NCBI GenBank assembly: GCA_026991885.1 | Contig: JALXAQ010000060.1 | Span: 1 to 64,000 of the forward strand | Length of the DNA stretch: 64,000 nt | Source: Thiotrichaceae bacterium | Lineage (GTDB): Bacteria; Pseudomonadota; Gammaproteobacteria; Beggiatoales; Beggiatoaceae | Direction: 5' to 3' | Shown here: piece after piece, positions 35,456-43,756 of the stretch | Layout of the letters: each line of letters opens with the position of its first letter | Numbering within the stretch: the stretch's first letter is position 1 | Notes under the pieces: model-generated | Database searches by the model: none | Told to the model about the DNA's origin: nothing | The model's input: only the letters and a program-made list of their open reading frames with translations | Made by a program: the position numbers and the translations under genes

Positions 35456-36865
35456 ATGAATAAATGGATCTCCCGTTTTTCAACATCAACCCCCCTCAAT
35501 GAGAGGATTAATCGCACCCTTGACAAACAAGTCAAATTGGCCGTCACAGGTTTAAGTCGCAGTGGCAAAACAGTCTTTATCACCTCATTGGTGCATCAAT
35601 TGTTGCATGGGCTCAATAGCACACACTTGCCCTTTTTTCAAATAGTCAATAGTGGCTTATTGCGTGGTGTCAAAGCCATGCCACAACCCGATATGCACAT
35701 CCCATCGTTTCGCTACGATGTCGCTGTTGAACAATTATGTGGCGAATTGCCCGCTTGGCCTCAACCGACGAGCGGTATCACTGAAATTAGACTGGCCATT
35801 CGCTACCTCTCTAATAACCCCTTACTTAAACATGTCTCCCCCATCAGCACATTATACGTGGATATTATCGACTATCCAGGAGAATGGTTATTAGATTTAT
35901 CTCTGTTAGAATTAAATTATGAGCAATGGTCAAAACAAATTGCCCGTGCCTGTGAAACTGAGCCACGTTTATCTTTATCTGAAAAATGGCGAGATTTTAT
36001 GGACTCCCTCGATCCCACCAGTGAGGCGGATGAGACGACCATGCGCCAAGCAGCCAGCCTTTACACCGATTTTTTGCATGACTGCAAAGACTATGGGCTC
36101 AGCCTTTTGCAACCGGGACGGTTTACCATGCCGGGCGACGATTTAAAAGGCGCACCTTTGTTGGAATTTTGCCCACTGCTCAAAATACCTCAAGACATTG
36201 ACAATCAAAGCAGCCTTTTTGCCGAGATGAAAAAACGTTATGAATCCTACAAAGAACATGTGGTCAAAAAATTTTATAACGAACATTTTTCCAGTTTTGA
36301 CCGTCAAATCGTGCTTGCCGACGTGCTAAGAGCCTTTAATACCGGTTATCCGACCTTTACTGATATGCGTGATGCGATTAATATGGTCATGAAAAGTTTT
36401 CACTATGGCAAATCGGGATTAATTAATAAGCTGTTTGGCGGCTTAAAAATTGATAAAATACTCTTTGCCGCGACTAAAGCGGACCATGTCACACCGGAGC
36501 AACTACCTAATCTGGAAACTTTTCTCCGAGCAATGGTGACAAAATCTTATAACAACGCGACTTTTGAAGGCGTGCGTACAGAAACCATAGCATTAGCAGC
36601 GGTAAAATGCACCCAAGCGGCTTATACAACGTATCAAGGACAAAAAATTTCTTGCATCAAGGGCATGCCCCTTGAAGGAGACAAACCTATTGCCTTATTT
36701 CCCGGCGAAGTGCCTGTGGAGGCACCAATGCCTGAAGAATGGGTAGACGAGCGTTTTCATTTTCTAGAATTTAAACCGCCCCGTCTAGCCAATATACATG
36801 GCAGTGGACTCCCTCATATTCGCCTTGATCGCGCACTTGAATTTTTGCTTGGAGATAAATTTTAA
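35456..36865 (+). CDS. ycjX: YcjX family GTPase-like protein
   Basis: 469 residues. A P-loop GLSRSGKTV lies at residues 32-40. The switch-like IIDYPGEWLLDL and the late FAATKADHVTPEQLPNLE supply the G3- and G4-like motifs of the family (DUF463). In enterobacteria ycjX stands beside ycjF in the phage-shock (psp) region and responds to envelope stress. Here ycjF is also the next protein gene of host origin, but a group II intron of about 3.2 kb lies between, 5 bp after this stop. Splicing of the intron from the transcript would restore the tight pairing. Confidence 0.92.
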   Translation: MNKWISRFSTSTPLNERINRTLDKQVKLAVTGLSRSGKTVFITSLVHQLLHGLNSTHLPFFQIVNSGLLRGVKAMPQPDMHIPSFRYDVAVEQLCGELPAWPQPTSGITEIRLAIRYLSNNPLLKHVSPISTLYVDIIDYPGEWLLDLSLLELNYEQWSKQIARACETEPRLSLSEKWRDFMDSLDPTSEADETTMRQAASLYTDFLHDCKDYGLSLLQPGRFTMPGDDLKGAPLLEFCPLLKIPQDIDNQSSLFAEMKKRYESYKEHVVKKFYNEHFSSFDRQIVLADVLRAFNTGYPTFTDMRDAINMVMKSFHYGKSGLINKLFGGLKIDKILFAATKADHVTPEQLPNLETFLRAMVTKSYNNATFEGVRTETIALAAVKCTQAAYTTYQGQKISCIKGMPLEGDKPIALFPGEVPVEAPMPEEWVDERFHFLEFKPPRLANIHGSGLPHIRLDRALEFLLGDKF

Positions 36866-37521
36866 AGATTGTGCGACTCGTTAATCCTAACTCCTTGTAA
36901 TTATAACAGTTTTTTTTATAAAGTGTCATAAATACACGGGTATAAAGACAAATCATCTAGCAACTATAGATGAAAAACTTATGATATGGTGTGGATGCTT
37001 AATGTCTATCCACCTACACCGGTAACTTGAAAACGAGTAGAAAGCGATGGCCGGAATTTGATTAAGCTTGTCAAGTTTCAGTGCAAGGTCATAAAGCCCC
37101 AACAGAGGCGAAGCATCGGGGCAAGCAACGCAAATATGGATGATACCTTAAAACCAGTAAAAATTAATCATAAACCTCATATATGATAACGTGTGAAAGG
37201 ATTGGACATGTAATTTTGTGGCCAATCAGTTACCCAACGCTTCACCTGGCAATTGGTATTGACCTAAGTTTGCAAGTTAGACATATCATAGGAACGAGGA
37301 AAAACGATGTGAGACAGTCACTTGCCGGAACGCAAGAGGGGTGGTATAGCTACCATCTAGCGACAGCATCGGATAGGATAGAGTGGTAAGCCAACGCCAG
37401 TAGAAACCTTCTAAGGGGGAAACTGGATATGCCGATTCACTCTCGGAGTAATTGTTACTATAAATTCAATTAAACAAATGTGCCCTTGGCACTCGATAAC
37501 TATAAGGGATGACCTTAAATT

Positions 37522-39765
37522 GTGAACACACTTTTTTATGACCCGAACCCTGAGTGGGTTCCCACTACCTGCTCAGACAAACTCAAGTTTGAATCTGTAG
37601 AAGCCGTAATAGCCAGGTGGGACTGGGATATGCTCGTCTGGGGCAAGGTGAGAAGACTTGTGTTCAATTTGCAAAAGAGAATTTATAAGGCTACAAAAGC
37701 AGGTTTGTACAGAAAAGCTAGAAGCTTAATGTACCTATTGCAGAACTCATATTATGCGTCGTTACTAGCAGTGAGAACCGTGACTACCGATAATAAGGGA
37801 AAACGTACTGCTGGAGTAGATAGAGTTAAAGTCGATACGCCTAAGAGAAAGATGGCTTTAGTCAAAGATGTACTAGATACTATCCATAAGGGGTGGGACA
37901 GATACAAACCAATGCCAGCTAGGCGAATTTACATTCCCAAAGCAAATGGGAAGCTTAGGCCACTAGGCATACCTACCATTAAGGATAGGGCAATGCAAGC
38001 AGTCACAAAACTTGCTCTGGAACCATATTATGAAGCTAAGTTTGAATCCTGTAGCTTCGGATTTAGACCCGGTATGGGTTGTCATGATGCAATTGATAAA
38101 ATTGCCTCAGTATTACTCAAAAAACAAAAATGGGTTCTCGACGCAGACATAAAGGGCTGTTTTGATAACATTGACCATAAATTTCTAGCAACGCAAATTG
38201 ATACACATTGGAGACATATAGTCAAAAGGTGGTTAAAGGCTGGTTATATGGAGAAATCCGATTACAACCAGACTAATATGGGAACACCGCAAGGTGGGAC
38301 TATATCACCACTACTAGCCAATATAGCTTTAGACCAAATGGAAACTGACCTGATTGAACACCTACGTGGAATAAAGGGCTGGAAAACTAGAGTCGGTACA
38401 ACTAAAATTAGCATTGAAACAAACAAGAAAACGGGCAAATCATACGAAAGTAGAAAACATCTGCTCATTGATGTAGTCCGTTATGCCGATGACTTTGTAG
38501 TAATCCATGAGAATAAAGAGGTTATTGAGGAATCCAAAAGATTTATAGGCAAATGGCTTGAAGTAAGAGGACTAACTCTATCTGAAGAAAAGACCAAAAT
38601 TGTTCACTCAACTGAGGGATTTGAATTTCTAGGCCACCATATTAGGCATTATGAAAATCAGATTAAGGGGACGTACAAATTAAAATTACTAAAGGGTACC
38701 CCTACTGAGCAACGACGGGTAAAAGCCACGCATGTATTACGAGTTGAACCGACCAAGGAAAAGATAAAACTTCACTATCGAGAGATAAGTGATACTATCT
38801 GGAAGATGAAGTCAGCAACTCCTAGAACATTAATAAAAATACTCCAACCTAAGATTTCAGGATGGGCCAATTATTATAAGACAGTGCATTCAAGCGAAGC
38901 ATTTTCAAAGCTTGACCACTTAGTATGGAAAAGGCTATACCAGTGGGCGTGCCGTAGGCATCCACATAAAGGCAAACGCTGGGTAGCAAATAAGTACTTC
39001 TGTACGATTAAGGGTAGAAAGTGGACATTCGCTGAAATCAAGGGTAAAGGTAAAGATAGAGAAATAGTAAAGTCTCTCAAGGGGTACTCGAAGCATAAAG
39101 AAAGAACTGGGAGCTACGCAAAGGTTGGTTACGATAGGTCATATTATGATGGTGATACTGCCTATTGGGCAGAACGGCTTTCCAAAGGCTATGGTAATAT
39201 CACACCATCTAAAGCTAAAATGCTGAAGAAACAAGATGGAATATGTCCGGTATGTAATTGTAAATTTACAAATCAGGATTTGCCAGAGGCACACCATATT
39301 AGACCTAGAAAGTATGGTGGGTTAAATAAGTACAAGAATCTAGTTCTGATACATTTACATTGCCATGACAAAGTTCATCGGGAATACGAAGAACTCAAAA
39401 GGAAGAAGTGTAAAGACCAGGCAGAATACGATAAACTAATTGCCAACGGAATATTCATATCTAAAGAAGTAGAAGAAACACTGGATATTGATGTATCTCA
39501 ATTAAGAAGGGCAAGTAATCCTGGAACTTTTAGAACGGGCAAAGATGTAGTAATAGATAGAGAAAACAAAACATGCCCGTTTGAAATTGAGGAAAACAGC
39601 ATAGAAAAAGAGGACGTGGTACGGGTAAGGAGATGGAACGACAGCAAGAAGGAATGGACACCTACAAAAATTCTTCCCCGTAGCATCCTAAGAGAAAGAT
39701 GGAGAAAAGTACGAGATAAGACCACAAAGAAGTGGTCGTATGAAAAAAGCTTTACAAGGAAGTAA
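37522..39765 (+). CDS. Group II intron maturase/reverse transcriptase with HNH domain
   Basis: 747 residues from GTG 37522. Reverse transcriptase blocks in order: PARRIYIPKANGKLRPLGIP, SFGFRPGMGCHDAI, DADIKGCFDNIDH, GTPQGGTISPLLANI and the catalytic RYADDFVV. The maturase (X) domain follows (FLGHHIRHYENQIKG, KISGWANYYKTV). An HNH endonuclease comes next, with ICPVCNCKF and EAHHIRPRKYGG. After it stands an unusual charged extension of about 130 residues rich in R, K and W. Typical proteins of this type are about 550-600 residues. It has all parts for retrohoming, with no frame damage seen. Confidence 0.95.
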   Translation: MNTLFYDPNPEWVPTTCSDKLKFESVEAVIARWDWDMLVWGKVRRLVFNLQKRIYKATKAGLYRKARSLMYLLQNSYYASLLAVRTVTTDNKGKRTAGVDRVKVDTPKRKMALVKDVLDTIHKGWDRYKPMPARRIYIPKANGKLRPLGIPTIKDRAMQAVTKLALEPYYEAKFESCSFGFRPGMGCHDAIDKIASVLLKKQKWVLDADIKGCFDNIDHKFLATQIDTHWRHIVKRWLKAGYMEKSDYNQTNMGTPQGGTISPLLANIALDQMETDLIEHLRGIKGWKTRVGTTKISIETNKKTGKSYESRKHLLIDVVRYADDFVVIHENKEVIEESKRFIGKWLEVRGLTLSEEKTKIVHSTEGFEFLGHHIRHYENQIKGTYKLKLLKGTPTEQRRVKATHVLRVEPTKEKIKLHYREISDTIWKMKSATPRTLIKILQPKISGWANYYKTVHSSEAFSKLDHLVWKRLYQWACRRHPHKGKRWVANKYFCTIKGRKWTFAEIKGKGKDREIVKSLKGYSKHKERTGSYAKVGYDRSYYDGDTAYWAERLSKGYGNITPSKAKMLKKQDGICPVCNCKFTNQDLPEAHHIRPRKYGGLNKYKNLVLIHLHCHDKVHREYEELKRKKCKDQAEYDKLIANGIFISKEVEETLDIDVSQLRRASNPGTFRTGKDVVIDRENKTCPFEIEENSIEKEDVVRVRRWNDSKKEWTPTKILPRSILRERWRKVRDKTTKKWSYEKSFTRK

Positions 39766-39975
39766 CCATCTTAGTCCTCCTGTACAGAACTGAAATGACT
39801 CAGACTAATAACACTGAGTTGATGACGAGTAAGTGATGCAGAAGCTGAAAGTTATAAGTAGCTAGTCAATTATGTCATAATGTTCTTGGAACTAATTGAC
39901 TTAGGCAGAAATGTCTCAATTATTTAACACGTTATTGAAATATGTTAATTAGCAACAAGGAATTGCTAATCTGAG

Positions 39976-40011
39976 GAGCGGTATGAGTTTGAAAATCTCA
40001 CGTACCGTTTT
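39976..40011 (+). ncRNA. Group II intron domain V
   Basis: GAGCGGTATGAG/CTCACGTACCGTTTT hairpin with a GAAA-type loop. The AGC catalytic triad is present near the 5' strand. This is the most conserved part of the ribozyme. Confidence 0.9.
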
Positions 40012-40073
40012 GAAGACTGGCTTTGTACAGTGTTCCCGCAAGGGGTGATGTGCATCGCCAAGTTTAACATTTA

Positions 40074-40096
40074 GGAGTCCAAGATTTATCTTGGAC
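40074..40096. repeat. GGAGTCC hairpin repeat at the intron 3' border
   Basis: GGAGTCCAAGAT/ATCTTGGAC. It begins within a few bases of the 3' end of the group II intron, in the leader of ycjF. Confidence 0.75.
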
Positions 40097-40125
40097 ATCA
40101 TTTTTTTTTTTGCTTGGAGGTACTA

Positions 40126-41205
40126 ATGAGTACAGCAACTTTAAGAATGCCACTTTATTTTGACCTAGAAAAAGTGGAAACGATTGCCGAAGAAGAGGCA
40201 TCAATCACCTTGGACTATACACCGCCAGTGATCCTACCGGAAGATGCAGAACTGGAAACCAATCAGCGATTAGCTGCAAACGAGCCAGAGGCGCAATTTG
40301 AAATCGCATCACAATCGCCTCGAACAAGCTCCCCCTTGCTCTGGCTGTTGGGATCGCTAGGCATCTTATTGCTTTTTATGTTAGTCCTAGATACCTACCA
40401 TTTTGTAGCACAACAATATGCCAGCAGTTTTTTCCTTGGCACATTATTTTTGGCTCTAACACTCGCTATCACGGCAGCCGTCTTAACACTGAGCTGGCGT
40501 GCTTATAAAAATATACGGGCATTACGTACAGTCTCAGCGCTCCAAAAAGAAGGGCGACAATTGATGGAAACTGACAGCTACGGTAGCGCGATGCCCTATC
40601 TCAATAAAGTGACGCAATTTTATGAGCATCGCCCTGACATCAAAGCACATCTTGAGCGTTTTTACGTCACTGTCAATGACAGTCATCATGATCGTGAAGT
40701 ATGTGCCTTATTTTCTAGCCATGTGATGAAAGAGATCGATCAACAAGCCTATCGCATCGTGACTCGACGTTCTCAAGAAACCGCAGTAATGGTCATGATC
40801 AGCCAAATAGCGATATTAGATGCGATACTGACACTATGGCGTAATGTTCGCATGATTCGAGACGTTGCCACCCTGTATGGGGCACGACCAGGTTTTTTAG
40901 GCTCAATGAGCTTGATAAGCAGTGTTTTGCAAAACCTGATTTATGCGGGTGCCAGCGAAGTGGTTGCCGATGGAGTCGCTGAAATGATGGGTAGCTCTAT
41001 GCTATCAATCATGTCAGCTCAAGCGGCGCAAGGACTAGGTAGTGGCATACTAACCGCACGTCTTGGTTTACATGCCATACAAGTCTGCCGCCCCTTGCCG
41101 TTTACTAAGGAAAACAAACCCCGCTTAAAAGACATACGGCGAGAAATTGTCTCTTCGCTCAAGGGGATATTTGAAAGCAAAGCGCCTAAGAACAAAATGG
41201 CTTAA
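40126..41205 (+). CDS. ycjF: YcjF family membrane protein (TIGR01620/DUF697)
   Basis: 359 residues from the ATG at 40126 with TTGGAGG upstream. Two membrane spans lie at about 70-130 (LLWLLGSLGILLLFMLVLDT, LFLALTLAITAAVLTLSW). The following RAYKNIRALRTVSALQKEG and the C-terminal DUF697-like region (MVMISQIAILDAILTLWRNV, ATLYGARPGFLGSMSL) are diagnostic. It is the partner of YcjX in the envelope-stress region of other gammaproteobacteria. The intron now separates the pair, but orientation is kept. Confidence 0.88.
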   Translation: MSTATLRMPLYFDLEKVETIAEEEASITLDYTPPVILPEDAELETNQRLAANEPEAQFEIASQSPRTSSPLLWLLGSLGILLLFMLVLDTYHFVAQQYASSFFLGTLFLALTLAITAAVLTLSWRAYKNIRALRTVSALQKEGRQLMETDSYGSAMPYLNKVTQFYEHRPDIKAHLERFYVTVNDSHHDREVCALFSSHVMKEIDQQAYRIVTRRSQETAVMVMISQIAILDAILTLWRNVRMIRDVATLYGARPGFLGSMSLISSVLQNLIYAGASEVVADGVAEMMGSSMLSIMSAQAAQGLGSGILTARLGLHAIQVCRPLPFTKENKPRLKDIRREIVSSLKGIFESKAPKNKMA

Positions 41206-41215
41206 AAGATTTCTC

Positions 41216-41262
41216 GTCCAAAATAAATTTTGGACTCCAGAGTTAGGAGTCCAAGATTTATC
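41216..41262. repeat. Two facing GGAGTCC hairpin repeats
   Basis: GTCCAAAATAAATTTTGGAC then TCC, followed by AGGAGTCCAAGATTTATC. The first copy has a further stem variant (AAAAT/ATTTT) that still pairs. Confidence 0.65.
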
Positions 41263-41270
41263 TTTTTCTC

Positions 41271-41317
41271 GTTCCCACGCTCTGCGTGGGAATGCCTGCC
41301 TCGACGCTCTGCGTCGA
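41271..41317. repeat. Paired CTCTGCGT hairpins
   Basis: Two consecutive hairpins: TTCCCACGCTCTGCGTGGGA and TCGACGCTCTGCGTCGA. Both share the CTCTGCG core with different but matched flanks. They stand before the TerB-like gene. Confidence 0.65.
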
Positions 41318-41359
41318 ATTTAAAAAAAATTTCATTCACAACAAGAGGATATATAAAAA

Positions 41360-41860
41360 ATGGGACTATTTGACATGTTCAAAGAGGACAATCAGGAAAT
41401 GACACCTCATTTCGCATTCGCAGCATCACTGATTTATATGATAGGTTCTGACGGTACAGTCGCCCCCGAAGAAGTGGGACAACTGCTATCAGTTTTAGGC
41501 GGAGAAGATAGTGACGGTGTCATTGGTGTGGGTGCCAATAACCAGCAACTCCTCGATCGTGCTTTCAAGTATTACAAAAAAACACAGGTAGATACATTTT
41601 TATCGGAAATCACGCCAATACTTACTGATGCACAAAAAATGTGCATGTTGACCAATCTTCTTGACTCTTCGCTGTCAGACGGCACAGCCGCGCCAGAAGA
41701 ACAGGAATTGTTTAATAAATTTTTACAAGCGTTTGATATTTCTGAAGAACGCTTCAAACCGTTTTTTGATGTGATAGCCCTCAAGAATGATCGCAGCGTG
41801 TTTACTAACAGCGAACATCCTAGCAATCAACCCGGGTACAGTGTACAATTGAAGCTCTAG
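41360..41860 (+). CDS. TerB-like protein
   Basis: 166 residues, all helical. Two units carry the TerB-type acidic loop: YMIGSDGTVAPEEVGQLLSV and SLSDGTAAPEEQELFNKFLQ. TerB proteins bind metal through such loops and belong to tellurite/stress systems, but the wider family occurs in many contexts. GAGGA stands before the ATG. No ter genes are near; the neighbours are the YcjX/YcjF envelope-stress pair. The C-terminal ~20 residues are unstructured. Confidence 0.7.
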   Translation: MGLFDMFKEDNQEMTPHFAFAASLIYMIGSDGTVAPEEVGQLLSVLGGEDSDGVIGVGANNQQLLDRAFKYYKKTQVDTFLSEITPILTDAQKMCMLTNLLDSSLSDGTAAPEEQELFNKFLQAFDISEERFKPFFDVIALKNDRSVFTNSEHPSNQPGYSVQLKL

Positions 41861-41898
41861 TGCAGAAAAAGGGCAACCACAAGGGGTTGTCGTTTTTA

Positions 41899-41931
41899 GA
41901 AATCCTATTTTTCCAAAAAATAGGATTTCTT
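41899..41931. terminator. AATCCTATTT-family hairpin
   Basis: AGAAATCCTATTTTT/AAAAATAGGATTTCT between the TerB-like gene and the convergent cyclase gene. There is no long T-run, so end formation is likely but weaker than at 10037. Confidence 0.55.
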
Positions 41932-41939
41932 AATTGATT

Positions 41940-41964
41940 GGAGTCCAAAGCTTTAGCTTTGGAC
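41940..41964. repeat. GGAGTCC hairpin repeat, AAGCTTTAGCTT variant
   Basis: Arms GTCCAAAGCT and AGCTTTGGAC. A third stem version, again changed on both sides. Confidence 0.75.
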
Positions 41965-41985
41965 AGCTTCAAATTATTGTAAAGA

Positions 41986-43236
41986 CTACCAGATATTATG
42001 ACAGTGAGAAAGATAAATTTGTGCCACTTGATCATTGTCATTCACTCGCAAGACTTTCTCAAAAAACCTTTGTGCTTGTTTAAATTGTTCATTGTGAAAA
42101 CAGTTTACACCTTGTTCAAAATCTGATATTGTTTTTGCTGTAGCTTCAATATAAGCGGGTGACTCCGCATCAAACACTTCATAAATGGTCACCATTTTTC
42201 TTTTCCCTTTGACACTCACAGAGTCAATGTGCCGAATTTTATATTGTGAAACTAATCTTGATTTGCATTGCTCTGTGATGAGCAAAGGAATACCATAAGT
42301 TTTTGTTAAGCCTTCAACCCGTGACGCTAAATTCACAGCATCCGAAATCACCGTGCTATCCATGCGATTTTCACCGCCGACGGTACCCAACATCAATCGC
42401 CCCGTATGAATCCCAATACCAATTTTAATGGCCTGATAGCCTGCCCTTTGCCGCCCCTGATTATATTTATCCAGTTGTTTTAGCATAGCAATCGCAGCTT
42501 GCAGCGCATCGTCAGCACTATTTGGAAATAATGCCATAATCGCATCACCAATATATTTATCAATAAATCCTTGATATTGATTAATAATAGGTTCCATATT
42601 GCTTAAATAAGCATTGATAAAATTAAAATTTTCTTGTGGTGTCATGTTTTCTGAAAGGGAAGTGAATCCCCGAATATCCGTAAACATGATGGTCATGGTT
42701 TTCTCAACGCAATGCCCCAAATGGATAGCGTCATACTCTTCAATATTTAATAGTTTCAAAAATTGAACCGGCACAAATTTATGGAAAGTGGCTACCTTTC
42801 TTTCCAAATTTTTGTATGCCATGGCAAGCTCTTTTTCTTTTAAATAGCTTTTAATCGCTTCCGAGATTGTCAAAATAAGATCTTCCGCTTCCCATGGCTT
42901 AGGTATGTAGCGATATAATTTGGCATAATTGATGACATTACCCACAGCCTTGATATCCGCTTGCCCTGTGAGCATTATTTTGCGTGTTTGTGGAGAGAGG
43001 GCATGAATACGCCTTAACAGCTCATCACCTTTCATCTTGGGCATCAAGTAGTCAGCGATGACGATGGGGATTTCATAGTTAGAGTCTAGCAATTCATGAA
43101 TTAAATTTAAGGCTTCTTCTCCACTTTCTGCCGTTTCTATGAGATACTTACCTTTGAACGCTTGCTTAAGCTCGACTTTAAGACTGTTGAGTATCGTTGG
43201 CTCATCATCCACACAGAGAATAGTTGCTTTATTCAT
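41986..43236 (-). CDS. Response regulator with class III nucleotide cyclase output
   Basis: 416 residues. An N-terminal receiver domain (ILCVDDEPTILNSLK, phospho-acceptor Asp62 in VIADYLMPKMKG) is joined by a coiled-coil linker to an adenylate/guanylate cyclase domain. The cyclase metal aspartates are seen in IMFTDIRGFTSLSE and YIGDAIMALF; GTVGGENRMDSTVISDAVNL is the transition-state region. A short C-terminal helix-rich segment follows. It should make cAMP or cGMP when phosphorylated. Its start overlaps the upstream receiver gene by 4 bp, so they are translated together, and the kinase gene precedes both. Confidence 0.93.
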   Translation of the reverse strand: MNKATILCVDDEPTILNSLKVELKQAFKGKYLIETAESGEEALNLIHELLDSNYEIPIVIADYLMPKMKGDELLRRIHALSPQTRKIMLTGQADIKAVGNVINYAKLYRYIPKPWEAEDLILTISEAIKSYLKEKELAMAYKNLERKVATFHKFVPVQFLKLLNIEEYDAIHLGHCVEKTMTIMFTDIRGFTSLSENMTPQENFNFINAYLSNMEPIINQYQGFIDKYIGDAIMALFPNSADDALQAAIAMLKQLDKYNQGRQRAGYQAIKIGIGIHTGRLMLGTVGGENRMDSTVISDAVNLASRVEGLTKTYGIPLLITEQCKSRLVSQYKIRHIDSVSVKGKRKMVTIYEVFDAESPAYIEATAKTISDFEQGVNCFHNEQFKQAQRFFEKVLRVNDNDQVAQIYLSHCHNIW

Positions 43237-43628
43237 AATTTTGCTAAACCAGATTTAATTGTTTCAACAAGTTCCTGTCCATCCCAAGGCTTGTACAAGC
43301 AACGATGCAGCTTTGCTAATGTCTTGGCACGTTCAACAGCCTCATTATCGGCTTGCCCTGTCAGCATGATTTTAATTATTTGGGGAAATTTGTGATGGAC
43401 TTGAATGAGAAATTCATCTCCCTTCATACCCGGCATTAACCAATCGGAGACAATGACAATAATATCTATGTGATATTCTTGTAATTCATTAATGAGTTCA
43501 AGCGCTTCCTCGGCACTTTCTGCCACGTCATAGAGGTAACTATTACCAAATTCTTTTTTGAGTTGCCTTTTAATACTATCCAGTATCACGATTTCATCAT
43601 CAACGCATAAAATCAGGGGTTTAGACAT
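43233..43628 (-). CDS. Single-domain response regulator
   Basis: 131 residues, only a receiver domain: LILCVDDEIVILDSIKRQLK, Asp62 in IVSDWLMPGMKGDEFL, the switch Thr in IMLTGQADNEAVE, and a KPWDG loop. It closely resembles the receiver of the following cyclase protein, so one may derive from the other. With no output domain, it could pass phosphate on or compete with the cyclase protein for the kinase. Confidence 0.93.
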   Translation of the reverse strand: MSKPLILCVDDEIVILDSIKRQLKKEFGNSYLYDVAESAEEALELINELQEYHIDIIVIVSDWLMPGMKGDEFLIQVHHKFPQIIKIMLTGQADNEAVERAKTLAKLHRCLYKPWDGQELVETIKSGLAKL

Positions 43629-43674
43629 GATGTGTGTCCTCTATAAGTAATTTATTTTTGTTTTAATGCCTTTT

Positions 43675-43727
43675 GGAGTCCAAAGCTTTAGCTTTGGAAC
43701 TTGCCCAAAGCTAAAGCTTTGGACTCC
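43675..43727. repeat. Two facing GGAGTCC hairpin repeats, AAGCTTTAGCTT variant
   Basis: GGAGTCCAAAGCTTTAGCTT and, inverted, AAGCTAAAGCTTTGGACTCC. They lie inside the kinase-receiver operon and may affect the ratio of the proteins. Confidence 0.75.
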
Positions 43728-43756
43728 AAAATCTCCGATAATTCATGGTTCGGTAC

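Larger units (their letters stand above)
36871..40070 (+). mobile_element. Group II intron with its own reverse transcriptase
   Basis: The left border is GTGCGACTCG at 36871, the typical GUGYG start, and its ACTCG arm can pair with CGAGTAGAAAG at 37035, as in domain I. The long structured part runs to 37521, then the maturase gene, then a domain V hairpin at 39976 and a domain VI stem (GTTCCC GCAA GGGGTGATG). The 3' end should be an AY near 40068-40070; the exact base is uncertain. It is inserted between ycjX and ycjF and is in the same direction, so it can splice from their transcript. Confidence 0.88.
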
